A stretch of DNA of 64,000 nucleotides from Apostichopus japonicus (taxonomy: Eukaryota; Echinodermata; Holothuroidea; Aspidochirotida; Stichopodidae), in the NCBI RefSeq assembly GCF_037975245.1, contig NC_092576.1, positions 17,752,111 to 17,816,110 on the forward strand, written 5' to 3'. The position numbers and the translations under genes are program-made. The notes under the pieces are model-generated. The model worked only from the letters and a program-made list of their open reading frames with translations, had not been told where the DNA came from and did no database searches. Below, piece by piece: positions 48,616 through 64,000 of this stretch; the stretch's first letter is position 1, and each line of letters begins with the position of its first letter.

Positions 48616-50251
48616 ATTCAAAGGTATAGCCTATGTAATCATGGTCGTAATATGAAAAACGTAGTTTTTCTTTTCGTTTTGTGCTTCCTTCTTAAATCAA
48701 CTTCCTCATTTACTTCTCAGAAAACGCTGTTATAACAAAAATTAAACAAACTAAAGAAGCAACAGTACATCACACTGTGAAACATAAAAAAAAACTAAAT
48801 ACTAATAGAATAAACTCGAATCCTAATCATTTGTCAATTATCATGCAAAAACACACACCTCATACACACAGATTCAAACCATGTAATTATCGACATTGGA
48901 TGCAAAAGGTCATATTTGTTAACGATATATTTAACCCTAATGGTAACTTTCTACCTGTGGAGAGACATCTATATAGAAATTCTCTGTAATTAGTATTCAC
49001 TCTCTGGAATATCATGGCTTAGTAAATCTAGTTTAGTCATCTTGGAAATTGGTCTTTGATCAAATTAATTACAAACCTTTGTAATCCTGTTAATAGTTTT
49101 AACAATGTTCTATTTTCTGGCTGTGTTTTCGAAAGTTAATCTATCTACGATCGTTTACTCCAGTCATCGTGTCATCCATAACGTAAATTTTACTTGAAGT
49201 TTTCGGAAACAACTTATCCTTACAAGAGAAATGTTGAATGTTTACTGCTTTATTCCTTTTAATTGTTGTTGTTCCATTGACGTTCCTGTTCGATGGTTTC
49301 AGTATCGTCTGTTCCACATAAACATTCACACAGACAGATAAATACATATTTCAATGTTAAGCAAATAAAGGAACTCACATCAGTGAAGGTAGCATGGATT
49401 ATTAAAAACATCATTTTTCTTTACAAAAATATGTATTTAAAAGAAATATGTTGGACTGTAACTGAGAAAAGGATTGGCTTCCTTGGTTTAACTTGCCTTA
49501 TTTTTCTATTCAGCTGATGTTGACTTAAACAAATGTTAAAGTCTTACTTCCATTATTTTGCTCTGCCATCAAGTACAAATGAATATTTCTTTCAATATTG
49601 ACTTTTCGTTGTATGAACAACAAAGAGCAAAATAATCCACTCATATGATACAGAAAACGCTGTAATAATAACAAAGTTAGAGAAATACAAAGGCAACTAC
49701 ATCATAAAGTAAAAAAGAGAGATAAAATACTAAATAAACTTGAACTATATAATTAGTATAGACCAAGTCATTTTGAACACTGTTTCCAGACCGACCACAG
49801 TACACTTCGGTACATAACCACGGTACGAAGGGAATTCGATGACTTCAGTCATATAAAAATTATTAGAATGGTGTGCGTCTGTTTTTGTTCTCAAGTTGCG
49901 TATATGAAATGATAGCGGTTTATAGGAAAACGACTTAAGATATTGTGTACATAGGGAAGTCGTTAGAATGAAGTACATGGTTGCGGATAAATTTGTAGGG
50001 GATTCTGGAAGACATCCTGTTCGAAAATAGAGTAATATTATGTTTTACCCTTCAGGGGCCCATGTGTATAGAGTTGATCAAATGAGTTAAGACCGATTAC
50101 TATATTATCTAAGGACACTCAGTTATAATGGTAAAAGAAATCATTGACACCAAATAATAGAAATATCGATATTTGAAAAGATCGTCAAAAAGATAACCTG
50201 GTTCATATTCAGTCTAACTACTTTGAATCAACAAAATTATTTTAAATTAAC

Positions 50252-50257
50252 TTTAAT
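50252..50257 (-). terminator. Candidate poly(A) signal of the dispanin gene
   Basis: ATTAAA on the minus strand, about 130 bp after the stop. The surrounding AAATTAACTTTAAT block is preserved in duplication copy 2. Confidence 0.4.
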
Positions 50258-50384
50258 CATTCGGTCTGCTTTAAGAAACAAATATGTAACATCTGAGTAG
50301 TATATTTTTTAAAAAAATGAAAAGAGAAAGAGAGAGAAAAAAGAGCGAATAATGAGATATTCTTTGTCTTTCCATACGTCTCCA

Positions 50385-53543
<3,159 letters not shown>

Positions 53544-54117
53544 CTGGAAGTAATAAAGTTGAGTGGTAACGTCGTTTCCGTGCATGCATTTGTTAACCAA
53601 AGTGTCAAAGACATCTTTCCTCGTGTATTGGAATACATCAAAATTATGACAACTGCTTTACCATGTTCCAAAGTTCATCTTTGCAGCAAGTGGATGCGAA
53701 CAGACAACTACTATGGGTGATTGACAAATAATTGAAGTTAAACGCTTCACATCAACTTTGGATGATATTGATGATTTTCACTCACTCATGACGTCACTTT
53801 GTTTCTGGTTTTGATATTTTGAAACATATGGAGTAAAAAAAAATAATGGATATATTTTCTAGTTTATAATTAGAAAAATAATAAATTGACATTAATTGTC
53901 CCAGAGCCCGACCTTGCTATCCACGCCCAGCTTACACGTGGCCCATGTAAGCTAAGATATATAATGATTTTCGAGTTGGTTTGCATCATGTTTGATCTCT
54001 AGAGTAAGGCAAAATATGTCACCAAAAACAGAACTAGTATTGTTCGATATAGGTGTCAAACGCCTACAGTGAAATTACGACCTTCCTTACCGGTTTCGAA
54101 CCTCTGGACATACAATT
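53544..54117. other. Upstream flank of the visible dispanin exons
   Basis: No initiator exon recognised. Probable intron. Confidence 0.4.
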
Positions 54118-54176
54118 GTTGGTTAGGGTGTCCGCGTACAAAGCGGGAGGCCGGGGGTTCGAATCCCGGTGGAGGC
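54118..54176 (+). mobile_element. tRNA-derived SINE head
   Basis: TTGGTTAGGGTGTCCGCG (box-A-like) and GGGGGTTCGAATCCCGG (box B with a perfect T-arm) are present, but the acceptor stem does not pair. It is followed about 50 bp later by a long TA tract, as expected of a SINE rather than a tRNA gene. Confidence 0.65.
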
Positions 54177-54221
54177 TGGAAGTTTTTCACTGTTCTAGAT
54201 TTTCCTTCTCATTACGTTTTC

Positions 54222-54224
<3 letters not shown>

Positions 54225-54319
<95 letters not shown>

Positions 54320-54490
54320 TAGGTTGGCGTCTATCTTGACGCAGAGTGCTCTATGTCCATTGGACAGAGTGGAATATATGTTGATTGCAGTTGTCTGACG
54401 ATCGCTATAACGCGTGAAACTCCGAGTTACAACTACTAGTGTTCCACTAGTCTCATCTAGTATCTAGTAAATGAAAATTGTAATGAGTTG

Positions 54491-54580
<90 letters not shown>

Positions 54581-54650
54581 TTATATACACATTATTTTAT
54601 ATATATATACACAAATATATATACAAATAATATATAAATATATATGCTTT
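54225..54650. repeat. (TA)n microsatellite cluster
   Basis: A TA run of about 90 bp (54225-54315) and, after a 170-bp gap, interrupted TA runs at 54492-54650. Confidence 0.9.
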
Positions 54651-54779
54651 TCAATACTTAAAGCGCTAATGACTTTACTCAAAGAGTTAATTTTCATGTG
54701 TTTTAAACCGTTACAAGACATTGCTATCAGTTAATAACACTGTTATTTTATTTCTAAATGGACCCTTTAAACACATCAG

Positions 54780-54895
54780 ATAAAGTAGCACAGCAGATAG
54801 CACAGCAGCACAGCAGCACAGCACAGCAGCTTTAAACAAAGTAGCACAGCAGCTTTAAACACAGCAGATAAAGAGGCACATCAGATAAAGTAGCT
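54780..54895. repeat. AGCACAGC short repeats
   Basis: Irregular repeats of AGCACAGCAG with interspersed TTTAAACA and AGATAAAG units. Confidence 0.8.
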
Positions 54896-57800
54896 GTAAT
54901 ACTAAGTCTAGCAAAGGAACCATTAGATCAGTTCTTTACCAAATACTCGATAGGAAATCAAAATTATTTGATGGTATCAAATAACACTTTCTCAATATAA
55001 AGACAAAAACGGTATTTAATGTCATTCAAGGATGCTAGTCGTGTTGGAATTAATGTCGTACTTTGAGCTATCTTGTTTCATGAACACTATTACTTTCGAT
55101 CAAATGAATTAACTTGTTTTTTCCTATGTCAATCAGTATTGACACAATTCACCATACCAAGGACGGTACTAATTAAGTCAAATACGTAGAACCAGCCAGA
55201 AACAGATTATCACAACTCACAGGCATATGCTTTTCACCCATCTTTCTCCTACTCAATTGGTCTCATAGTATGAAGAAATTGATGGTGTATTCTTGAAATA
55301 ACCAACACGAATGGTTATTGGCCTGCGTGATTTCCAAGCTAATGTGACATAGTCCAAATATGTTAAGAACCACTAGGCCTACAGTGCCTTTCCATATCAA
55401 ACCAATTGTTTGCTTTGCCTTCCTTTCCCTGTTTACAGTGTGGGGTTTATTAGAAACACTTCAGCAATAAAAAATCACATGTGTGTGCTTGCTTTAGACA
55501 CATTTCATATACATCTGTCATATACACTGTCGCGCAAAACAATGATTAAGATATGTAAATGAGGTTGCATGTATAAAATCAATTCTACAGGCGTGTTAAT
55601 GGTGCATTGAATGTCTCGAAGAGAGGAAAAAAGCCCAAGGAAGTGGTTTAGTTTGTATATACTATAATTATGCATATAAGGAATCATTCAGTTATAACTT
55701 CCTTTTCAATTCTAGGATTCATAAGAGGAAACAAAGTCGACCTCTTGTACATAATATCCGGTAAACAAGGTTAGCGTTTCACTCCAAAATCGGTGTTTTT
55801 CAAGACCGGAGATTACATACTGACGATCAAACATATTGTTCCGTGTTAGAAACTAAATGCAGTGTTACTTATTGTTACGACCAAAAAGGCGACACAAAAT
55901 TCACTCAAAAACTAACTTTCCTTGAATATTCTTGCAATAATCATTCCACCGTTTTTCAATATTAAAGTATAGTCTATCTGTAATTTGTATCGCTATCATC
56001 CTACCCCTAGGCTAGGCTCGGTAGCCTGATGATGCCAATACTTGTTCTTTAGCCAACCTCGCCCATCCCGTTTAGTATAATATATATATAATTTGTTATG
56101 TTACAAAATGTATGTGTACGTGATTTGGCAACGCCCAACGTGATACACGTACAGTACTGCGTTAACAGTCAATGTGATGTACTGTACTGTGAAAAGATTG
56201 ACTATGCATTGGTAATCTTACGATATGAGTTTTCAGTGTAAAATCAATTATTAAAACATGCAATAGACATATTAATATAGTCATGATTGTTATACAATAG
56301 GAAATTTGAAAGATACAACCAAATTTTACCCAAAAAGAATCACCCAACAAGCTGTGACATACTGTAATTATCAATATTTTCAGATTGACTGTTTTGAACT
56401 AGGATGACATGCTTTCACACTAATACAATTTTAATCAACGAGAATGTATTCATATTATAATGATACATTCACTTCTAAGGTGGATAATTGACGTCAAATG
56501 TTCGAACGAATGAGTCAGTTGTGGTGGCAGAAGAGAGTTTATGTATCTAGACTTCAAATAATGCTAGAATTGTATCCCTGAACTAATTGGCTAGATAACA
56601 AGGGCGTCTGGGGTGTGCCACCATGAAATGAAAACTGCTAAAACGATTGCATTGACGGAGTCTCCATACGTGCCTGTATATGCTTAGCACAAGATATTGC
56701 AATATAGACCTAACGGATAATTTAATCATACGCACTTACTTATTGTTGCAACTACTTATAATATACTAAGATAGTTGAAAATAAAGAGAAGTGCTCTTTA
56801 ATTACCTCAATATGTCGTTAAACCATTCATACAAATACACTGTCATTAAACAATACATACAAATACACCTGTAGTTAAAGCCATACCTACAAATACACAT
56901 GTAGTTAAGCCATACATACTAATACACTGTAGTTAAGCCATACCTGGTACAAAATACACATACACTGTAGTTAAGCCATACTTTTCAAAGAAAAGTCACC
57001 CAGGAAAACCTGGGCACTATGTATCATATGTAAATAAGTACACTTTGTGTCTTCAGCTATTATATACAGTCTTGCGATATTATATTCATAAAGGAGTTCA
57101 AATTAACTACTTTTATCAACGTCTTCACTATCTCTGTTCTATTTACAAACTTACCAGTCATAATGAATAATGTCCTCGCATTCAGTAGAACCTGCCAATT
57201 GGTGAGAACCGAGCTTACGTTGCGAGTGTGTAATAGTAATGTAACATACAACCGGGGTACACGCTATCGTTATCTGAAAGCACCCTTGCAATAAAACCCG
57301 AAAGCAGAAAAGCATTTGTCTTGGGAAACTGATGCTTCAGTTTGAGAAGACGTTATTGTAGTTGTCTTAAGAAATTGTCATGATTGTGCAATAAGGTTGT
57401 AGTTTTTGCATACGACGTGACTGAATTCCATCTGGCTTCGTGACATATGGTATTATTTTTCACTTTGGAAAACTGCTGAGTTATTGCAGTTGCATTAAGA
57501 TATTGTCATTTGCAATAAGGTTGTAGTTTTGGCTCAGTATTTTTGTTTAACTTTTGCCGGTTTATTCAGCAGGGTAAATAGGAAAAAGAAGAACGATGCA
57601 AAAGGGAAAAATTTACAGTTTGGTGAACAAAAAAGAAAGTTCATGTCGCCTCTTCCTATTTTTGTTTATATTAATGATGACATGTATGATCATCGATTTA
57701 GAAGAGACTAACTCCATGGTATAAGGACTATGACGATTTACCCATAACAGTAAACCACACCTCCCCCTAACCTCACCCCCACAACAACAAAAACTGTAAA

Positions 57801-58125
57801 AGTATAAACATTGTAGTTTCTCTTTGTTGGTAAAAGTATTTAATCGGAAAGATATTTTTACATTCTGATGTGATAAGTGTGGTATAACGTTACAAATCTT
57901 AACATAACAATTTTGCACTCTCTTCCATTAAAAAAAAAGCAAAATTCTCAAAACAAGTCTGATAATTTTGAATTTTTGAATGTTTTTGTTAAACTCCATG
58001 AAGGATGATGTTTTGTCTACATCAGAATTCAGAGGAGGTTGAATCTTGTCACAGTGTCACAGAATCTTGTACAGTACACTACACCATTAACATGTTTAAG
58101 GTTCAATGTTTCATTGTATGTCATC
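54896..58125. other. Non-coding stretch
   Basis: No exon could be supported. It may hold the missing 5' exon of the dispanin gene, but none is recognisable. Confidence 0.4.
56818..56981. repeat. Tandem repeat, ~32-36 bp unit, five copies
   Basis: Units of the type CATACATACAAATACACTGT plus AGTTAAGC repeat with small length changes. Confidence 0.8.
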
Positions 58126-58129
58126 TTAA

Positions 58130-58458
58130 ACCGCGTGCAGCCCTCTGAAAAAAAGTTAACTTTCCGTTGCTTGTAAGTGAAGTTTTCTACTTGTCGCTAC
58201 AAAATGCAGACAGTATATGAAACGTGAGACCTTGTTACCGTTTCATCTGGACCTGATCTGGTCCATCGCTGATATGTACATTGTGTTGTGGGTATTGACC
58301 ATAGCTGCATGTATTGACTGTACACTAGTGTCTAATTACCGACGGTAGCAAGCTGTGTGTGTAATTTTGGGGATCGATTGTGGTTGAAACACCTCTGTTC
58401 GAAACTAGGTCAGATTACCGGCATCAGACGTTTCTTTGTGCGCGAGTCTTCACCCCCT
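58130..58458 (-). mobile_element. TTAA-flanked MITE, inverted copy of 5069-5433
   Basis: The reverse complement aligns with the element at 5069-5433 over most of its length, including the GCAAGC-rich centre, CTACTGTACCAGCTG-type middle and the AAGACTCG end. TTAA lies on both sides (58126-58129, 58459-58462). The end facing 58130 lacks about 25 bp of terminal sequence found in the first copy. Confidence 0.8.
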
Positions 58459-58462
58459 TTAA

Positions 58463-59807
58463 TGGGTTGTTGACCCATTTTGTTCGTGGACTTTTTGTTC
58501 CTTAACAAAGTTTCATTCATTAGACATGAAATAAAAAAAGTCCAAGAACAATAAAGAACAATGTAAACTGATAGAACTGTACACTGCAAAATGTTGTGTC
58601 TTTGGAAATATTTGTATCATAAACCCGTGTTTAGTCAAGGTGACAAGCCTTTTGAATTACACTAGTATAGACTGCAGTTAAAATTGAAACTGACACTGCA
58701 AGTGTGCTAATTGGTACTTGTACATGTTATATTTAGTTTCAGTTGCAGGTACAGAGCAAATGTTATTGTATTATAATATTTAAAGCACAACCAAAATGAT
58801 ACCAATCTCTGTTTGTGCACTCAAAAGTGTAAATTAAAATGATAATGACATTGAAGGTGGAAAGTGTCTGGTGGCACACATGTACAAGTGTTGAATACGT
58901 AGCCCTTAATCATCCAATTGATATATCTACAGTGTAGAACCCTGACGCCTCATTGCTATCTTGATTTTGGACGGTCACCAATAATTCAGACGAAAAAAAC
59001 TTGCTGATACTGTATTTGTGGAAAGCAAGTGGAACATATATTCAAGAGCATCATATAAGGTACTTTAAAATTTGCAAAGTATAACATCATTTTGCAACTG
59101 AACGTCTCAAAAGGGGGCCCATCCTCCACTTGGACCACTTCCCCTGGCCACATGAGAAAGCAATAAGATAGCTGTAAAAAAGTTGTAAGCAACAAATGTT
59201 AACCGTATTTTTCCGAAACGACTCAGTGTTATTCAGTGACATCAAGCTAGCCCGTAATGGCATCGCATGATATACTAGACAGTCATAGTTTCCAAAGTTA
59301 AAGCTCCTTAGTAAGTATATGGTGTATAATTATTATATGTTTTGGATGTTGATAAACAGGGCCTGGAAACCGACCGAGCAGTTCTTAATAGACCGACGAG
59401 TGTTACATTTGTGCAATGATAGACCTGCATTGTATTTGTTAGATTAATCGTTCATTAGACCTTCGTAGTCCACCGTATGTTCGTAAAACTAAGCGAGGAT
59501 ACAGTATATTTAACATGCTGTTCAATTTGACCAATCAGTGTCCAGGACTCTGGGTATTCTATGTCACGTCCGGAACAGACGTGAGTCGTGAAAATCGGTT
59601 AATCTGTGATGGTTTTAGTCTAAATTTCTTTGTTTTTATTACAGGCGCATGCTAGCTAGAGTGCTGTTCATAAATATAGCCTAGCTACTTTAAAGGACCA
59701 AAAACCGAACTGGCTTATTCGTGACCGAAATAACTTTAAATTGGTTACAGTAACAAAGACAACTAACTTTCACCTTCACCGGCACTACAATGACACGTAT
59801 TTGTATT

Positions 59808-59862
<55 letters not shown>

Positions 59863-59994
59863 GGCCTTTCCGTTCAACAATCAGCTTGTCGTCGCACAAG
59901 GTGTTAATCCGGCAAAATGATAACCTTCCATTTTAATTAATATTCAAATTGTATCGCCTAACGCTGTATATGTATAGGACACAGGAGGTGAAGT
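58463..59994. other. Non-coding stretch with a TA tract
   Basis: No gene recognised. A pure TA run of about 50 bp lies at 59810-59859. Confidence 0.5.
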
Positions 59995-60784
59995 ACTATA
60001 GTACCAAACCAACATACAACATAGACCTACGTAAGCCAGGTATTCTACGAATGAATTACAAAATGGATTCCGCCATGAATTACAAAATGTCAGAAAAAAA
60101 CCTTCGAATGTAGCTTCTTTGAATTGAATATATGCTTTGTATATACACTACATACATTAATGGAAGGGTTCTGTTAGTGTGCGAGAGATGATATGTTTAG
60201 TGGCTGAATGTCTTTCGTGTAAAATAGGAAAAAATGCATATATTTCGTCATTAGACAAGTTTCCGAAGTACTTTATCATCCCTGACTGATCATTCACATT
60301 AAAAGCATGATTTTTGCCAAGAGGTTGGATGATGGGAAAGGGAAGGGTGTTACGTTTATATTCAAAGCTTGTGATGTTGAGGTTACATAATTATTTGAAC
60401 TTAAATGAAGTTTTGTGGCGTAGTAATGTTTCACGGCAAGCTATTAACGGATATTGAATAAAACCAACTGTTTAATCACTCAGTTCCCTTATGTTGTGTA
60501 CAACTATTTGCAGTTATATCTGTACTGTGTACTTTTCTGAGTACTGCCCGGGCCTTTATAGCCAGGAATTCAAGTTAGGTGGAGAGTGGGGCGGTGGGGC
60601 AGGGCACATCAACACTTCAGGAGGGGCAAAAAAGATGCACGTTTCCTTGTAAAGTTTTGAAGTCTAAATATAGGATATACATATATATATATTAATATAT
60701 ATATATATATTAATATATATATAAATATATATTATATATATATATATATATATCCAATTTATATATATATATATATATGCAATT

Positions 60785-60838
<54 letters not shown>

Positions 60839-61372
60839 TATATATATATTATGTACTATAGGCAATCTCTCTTGATGGGTTATCTTGCCAAAGTTTACAT
60901 AAACTACCGACAGTATGTATTTATGTACGTATGTACGTACGTACGTTTGTATGTACGTATGTATGTCTGTGTATGTGTTTAACTGTAATGGATTAAAGGG
61001 CTACCAGGAAAGAATATTAGATTCACGAAATACATGCTTGAGCCAATCCTATGGATCTGCAGACTTTTTTGCAATAGACGTGTAGGCTGTGGTAGGCTGC
61101 GGTAGCTGTATGCAGAAACTTAGCTTTGCTAATAAATGTTTCTATCATGACAGGTTAGATAAATGAATCAATGTCACTAACTGAATTAGTAATTATATAT
61201 ATGCTGCTGAGATGTAAAGAAAAAAAAATTATTTATGTGCTTGTTTTTAATACGTACTTTTTTACTTGACTTTAGTAGGTCGGAGAGCGCATCGGTAGTC
61301 TTCATGAAGAAAGCAAACTTTATATTATAACAGGTTATACAAATAAATCAAAGTTACAAAATTAAATAGTAA

Positions 61373-61435
<63 letters not shown>

Positions 61436-63979
61436 CTAAGATGAATAATGTAAAAATTTTCTAATTTATGTGCTTGTTTTTATAACGTGCTATTTTACTT
61501 GATTTTAGAAGGTCGGTAATGTAATGTCGGTCCCGGGAACAAACCTTACAACTACAAAATAACTCAATTGGCTGACAAACGCAAAGAGAGCTGCATCACG
61601 TAAATTGTATTCTTGGTCTGCTTGGAATGTACCACGCTTGGCTTTTATATAGAATGAATAACATTACATGCAAGTTAATACATAAACATATATCAAGCAA
61701 AAAATCCTAATCTATGGAATCTTCGTATTCAACAGATGAGAGCATCGGTAGTCGTAATGAAGAAAGCAAACCTGAAACTAACATTCGCTACAGTACGGAA
61801 CCAACATATATCACCTGAGTTAATTCGTATGCATACACGATTAGCATACAATGTTGGCATACAACGTTAGCATGCACGATTGGCATACAAGGTTGACATA
61901 CAACATTCTTATACAATGTTAGCATGCGATGTTGACATACAACGTTAGCATATATACTGCAAAAGGTCCTTATTGATGGAATCTTCGTATTCAACAGATG
62001 AGAGCATCGGTAGTCTTAATGAAGAAAGCAAAACTGAAACTAACATTCGCTACAGTACGGAACCAACATACATCACCTGAGTTAATTCGTATGCACACAC
62101 GATTAGCATACAAGGTTGGCATATAACGTTAGTATACAAGGTTGACATACAACGTTAGCATACAAGGTTGACATACAACGTTAGTATAAAAGGTTGAAAC
62201 TATTTAAAGGAATAGCCTATGTAATCAAAGTCGTAATATGAAAACGTTGTTTTTCTTTTCGTTTTGCGCTTCCCTCTTTAATCAGCTTCCTCATTTACTC
62301 CTCAGAAAACACTGTAATAACAAAAATTAAACAAACTAAAGAAGCAAGTTAACATCACACTGTGAAACATGAAAAAAAAACTAAAAACAGATAAATACTA
62401 ATAGAATAAACTCGAATCCTAATCTTTTGTCAATTATCATGCAAAAACACACACCCCATACACACAGATTCAAACCATGTAATTATCGACATTGGATGCA
62501 AAAGGATATCATACTTGTTAACGATATATTTAACCCTATAATGGTAACTTTCTACTTGTGGAGAGAAATCTTTGGAGAAATCCTTTGTAATTAATATTGA
62601 CTCACTGGAATATCATTTCTTAGTAAATCTAGTTTAGTCATCTTGGAAATTGGTCTTTGATCAAATTAATTACAAACGTTTGTAATCCTGTTAGCGTTAA
62701 TAGTTTTAACAATGTTCTATTGTCTGGCTGTGTTTTCGAAAGTTAATCTATCTACGATCGTTTGCTCCAGTCATCGTGTCATCCATAACGTAAATGTTAT
62801 TTGGCGTGTTCGGAAACAACTTATCCTTACAAGAGAATATTGAATGTTTACTGCTTTATTCCTTTTAATTGTTGTTGTTCCATTGACGCTCCTGTTCGAT
62901 GGTTTCAGTATCGTCTGTTCTACATAAACATTCACACAGACAGATAAATACATATTTCAATGTTAAGCAAATAACGGAACTCCCATCAGTAAAGGTAGCA
63001 TTAATTATTATAAACATCATTTTTCTTTACAATGTATTTCAAAGAAATATGTTGGACTGTAACTGAGAAAAGGATTGGCTTCCTTGGTTTAACTTGCCTT
63101 ATTTTTCTATTCAGCTGATGTTGACTTAAACAAATGTTAAAGTCTTACTTCCATTATTTTTCTCTGCCTTCAAGTGCAAATGAATTTTTCTTTCTATATT
63201 GACTTTTCGTTATATGAACAACAAAGAGCAAAAATCCAATCATACGATACAGAAAACGCTGTAATAATAACACAGTTAGAGAAATACAAAGGCAACTACA
63301 TCATACAGTAAAAAAAGACAGATAAAATACTAAATAAACTAGAAATATATAATGAGTATAGACTAAGTAGTTTTGAACACTGTTTCCAGACCGACCACAG
63401 TACACTTCGGTACATAATCACTGTACAAAGGGCATTCGATGAATTCAGTCATATACAAATTATTAGAATGTTGTGCGTCTGTTTATGTTCAAAAGTTGTG
63501 AATATGAAATGATAGCGGTTTATAGGGCAATGACTTAAGATATACTGTACACAGGGAAGTCGTTAGAATGAAGTACATGGTTGCGTACAGATTTGTAGGG
63601 GATTCTGGAAGACATCGTGTTCGAAAAAAGAGTACATTATGTTGTGCCCTGCAGGTGCCGATGTGTATAGAGTTGATGAAATGAGTTAAGACCGATTACT
63701 ATTTTATCTGAGGACACTCAGTTATAATGGTAAAAGAAATCATTAACACCAAATATTAGAAATATCGCTATTTGAAAAGATCGTCAAAAAGATAACCTGG
63801 TTCATATTCAGTCTAACTATTTTGACACAACAACATTATTTTAAATTAACTTTAATCTTTGTTTTGCTTTAAGAAATAAATATGTAACATCTGAGTAGTA
63901 TAGTTTAATAAAAATGAAAAGAGAAAGAGAGAGAAAAAAAGAGCGAATAATGAGATATTCTTTGTCCCTACGTACGTCA
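59995..63979. repeat. Segmental duplication, copy 2
   Basis: Collinear with 46219-50385, beginning at the shared ACTATAGTACCAAACC. It carries long TA tracts at 60679-60850 and 61376-61433 that are short or absent in copy 1. It continues into the right edge, so the duplicated unit extends beyond the window. Confidence 0.93.
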
Positions 63980-64000
63980 TCAGGAGGAGTAGACGATGGC
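63980..64000 (-). CDS. Last codons of a likely dispanin paralogue (partial)
   Basis: By alignment with copy 1, the TGA at 63980-63982 corresponds to the dispanin stop at 50385. The preceding codons give AIVYSS, against DGYN in copy 1. The rest of the gene would lie to the right of the window. This rests only on collinearity of the duplicated flank. Confidence 0.4.
   Translation of the reverse strand, partial: AIVYSS

Larger units (their letters stand above)
46219..50360. repeat. Segmental duplication, copy 1
   Basis: Nearly collinear with 59995-63958 at an offset falling from 13776 to about 13598 bp because of indels. Copy 2 lacks roughly 46420-46960, and its (TA)n tracts differ. It starts exactly where the LINE fragment ends. 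The content is non-coding: a GT-rich tract near 47440-47520, internal tandem units and the 3' flank of the dispanin gene. Open frames here (up to 101 codons at 46840-47145) are not conserved in copy 2. Confidence 0.93.

Noticed and set aside
54118-54180. A functional tRNA gene
   Set aside because: The T-arm is perfect, but the acceptor stem does not pair and a TA tail follows, which fits a SINE.

Overview
The window is AT-rich animal nuclear DNA: multi-exon genes with GT-AG introns, long repeat-filled introns, (TA)n tracts and many DNA-transposon, SINE and LINE pieces. A BRICHOS-domain membrane protein, a dispanin/CD225 protein and a THAP transposase next to a P2X7-tail-like gene fit a marine invertebrate, probably a deuterostome such as an echinoderm. 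The species cannot be named from the sequence, and the lineage is an inference.

Layout. 1-10.3 kb has no recognisable gene: a ~260-bp tandem array (950-2510), a TTAA-flanked MITE (5069-5433), a field of CTGTACAG-type palindromes ending in a ~149-bp tandem array (8240-9290), and a SINE-like repeat. 10.3-20.3 kb (+) carries seven 3' exons of a type II membrane protein with a BRICHOS domain and a Ser/Arg/Gly-rich segment. Its third visible intron holds a 2.35-kb hAT-like element with a perfect 8-bp target duplication.

22.2-33.4 kb is the highlight: one 11.1-kb Kolobok-type transposon with perfect 16-bp terminal inverted repeats and TTAA target duplications. On its minus strand it carries a 10-exon, 821-codon THAP/DDE transposase gene that reads through every predicted junction without a stop. 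Convergent to it, on the plus strand, is a three-exon gene for a protein resembling the cytoplasmic cysteine-rich (ballast) domain of P2X7. That gene is broken by a single in-frame TAA.

33.4-46.2 kb is gene-poor: a 39-bp satellite, a small hAT MITE, two copies of a dispersed repeat (one split by a 1.2-kb insertion) and a decayed LINE reverse transcriptase. 46.2-64 kb is a ~13.8-kb tandem duplication. A dispanin/CD225 gene (minus strand, 50.4-53.5 kb) lies directly upstream of the first copy's shared block. The second copy runs to the right edge, where the last codons of a likely paralogue begin.

How the parts relate: the two host genes (BRICHOS protein, dispanin) show no functional link. The transposase and the P2X7-like protein belong together as cargo of one mobile element. 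Exon boundaries were set by hand from splice signals, reading frame and family resemblance. No 5'-terminal exon was found for either host gene.
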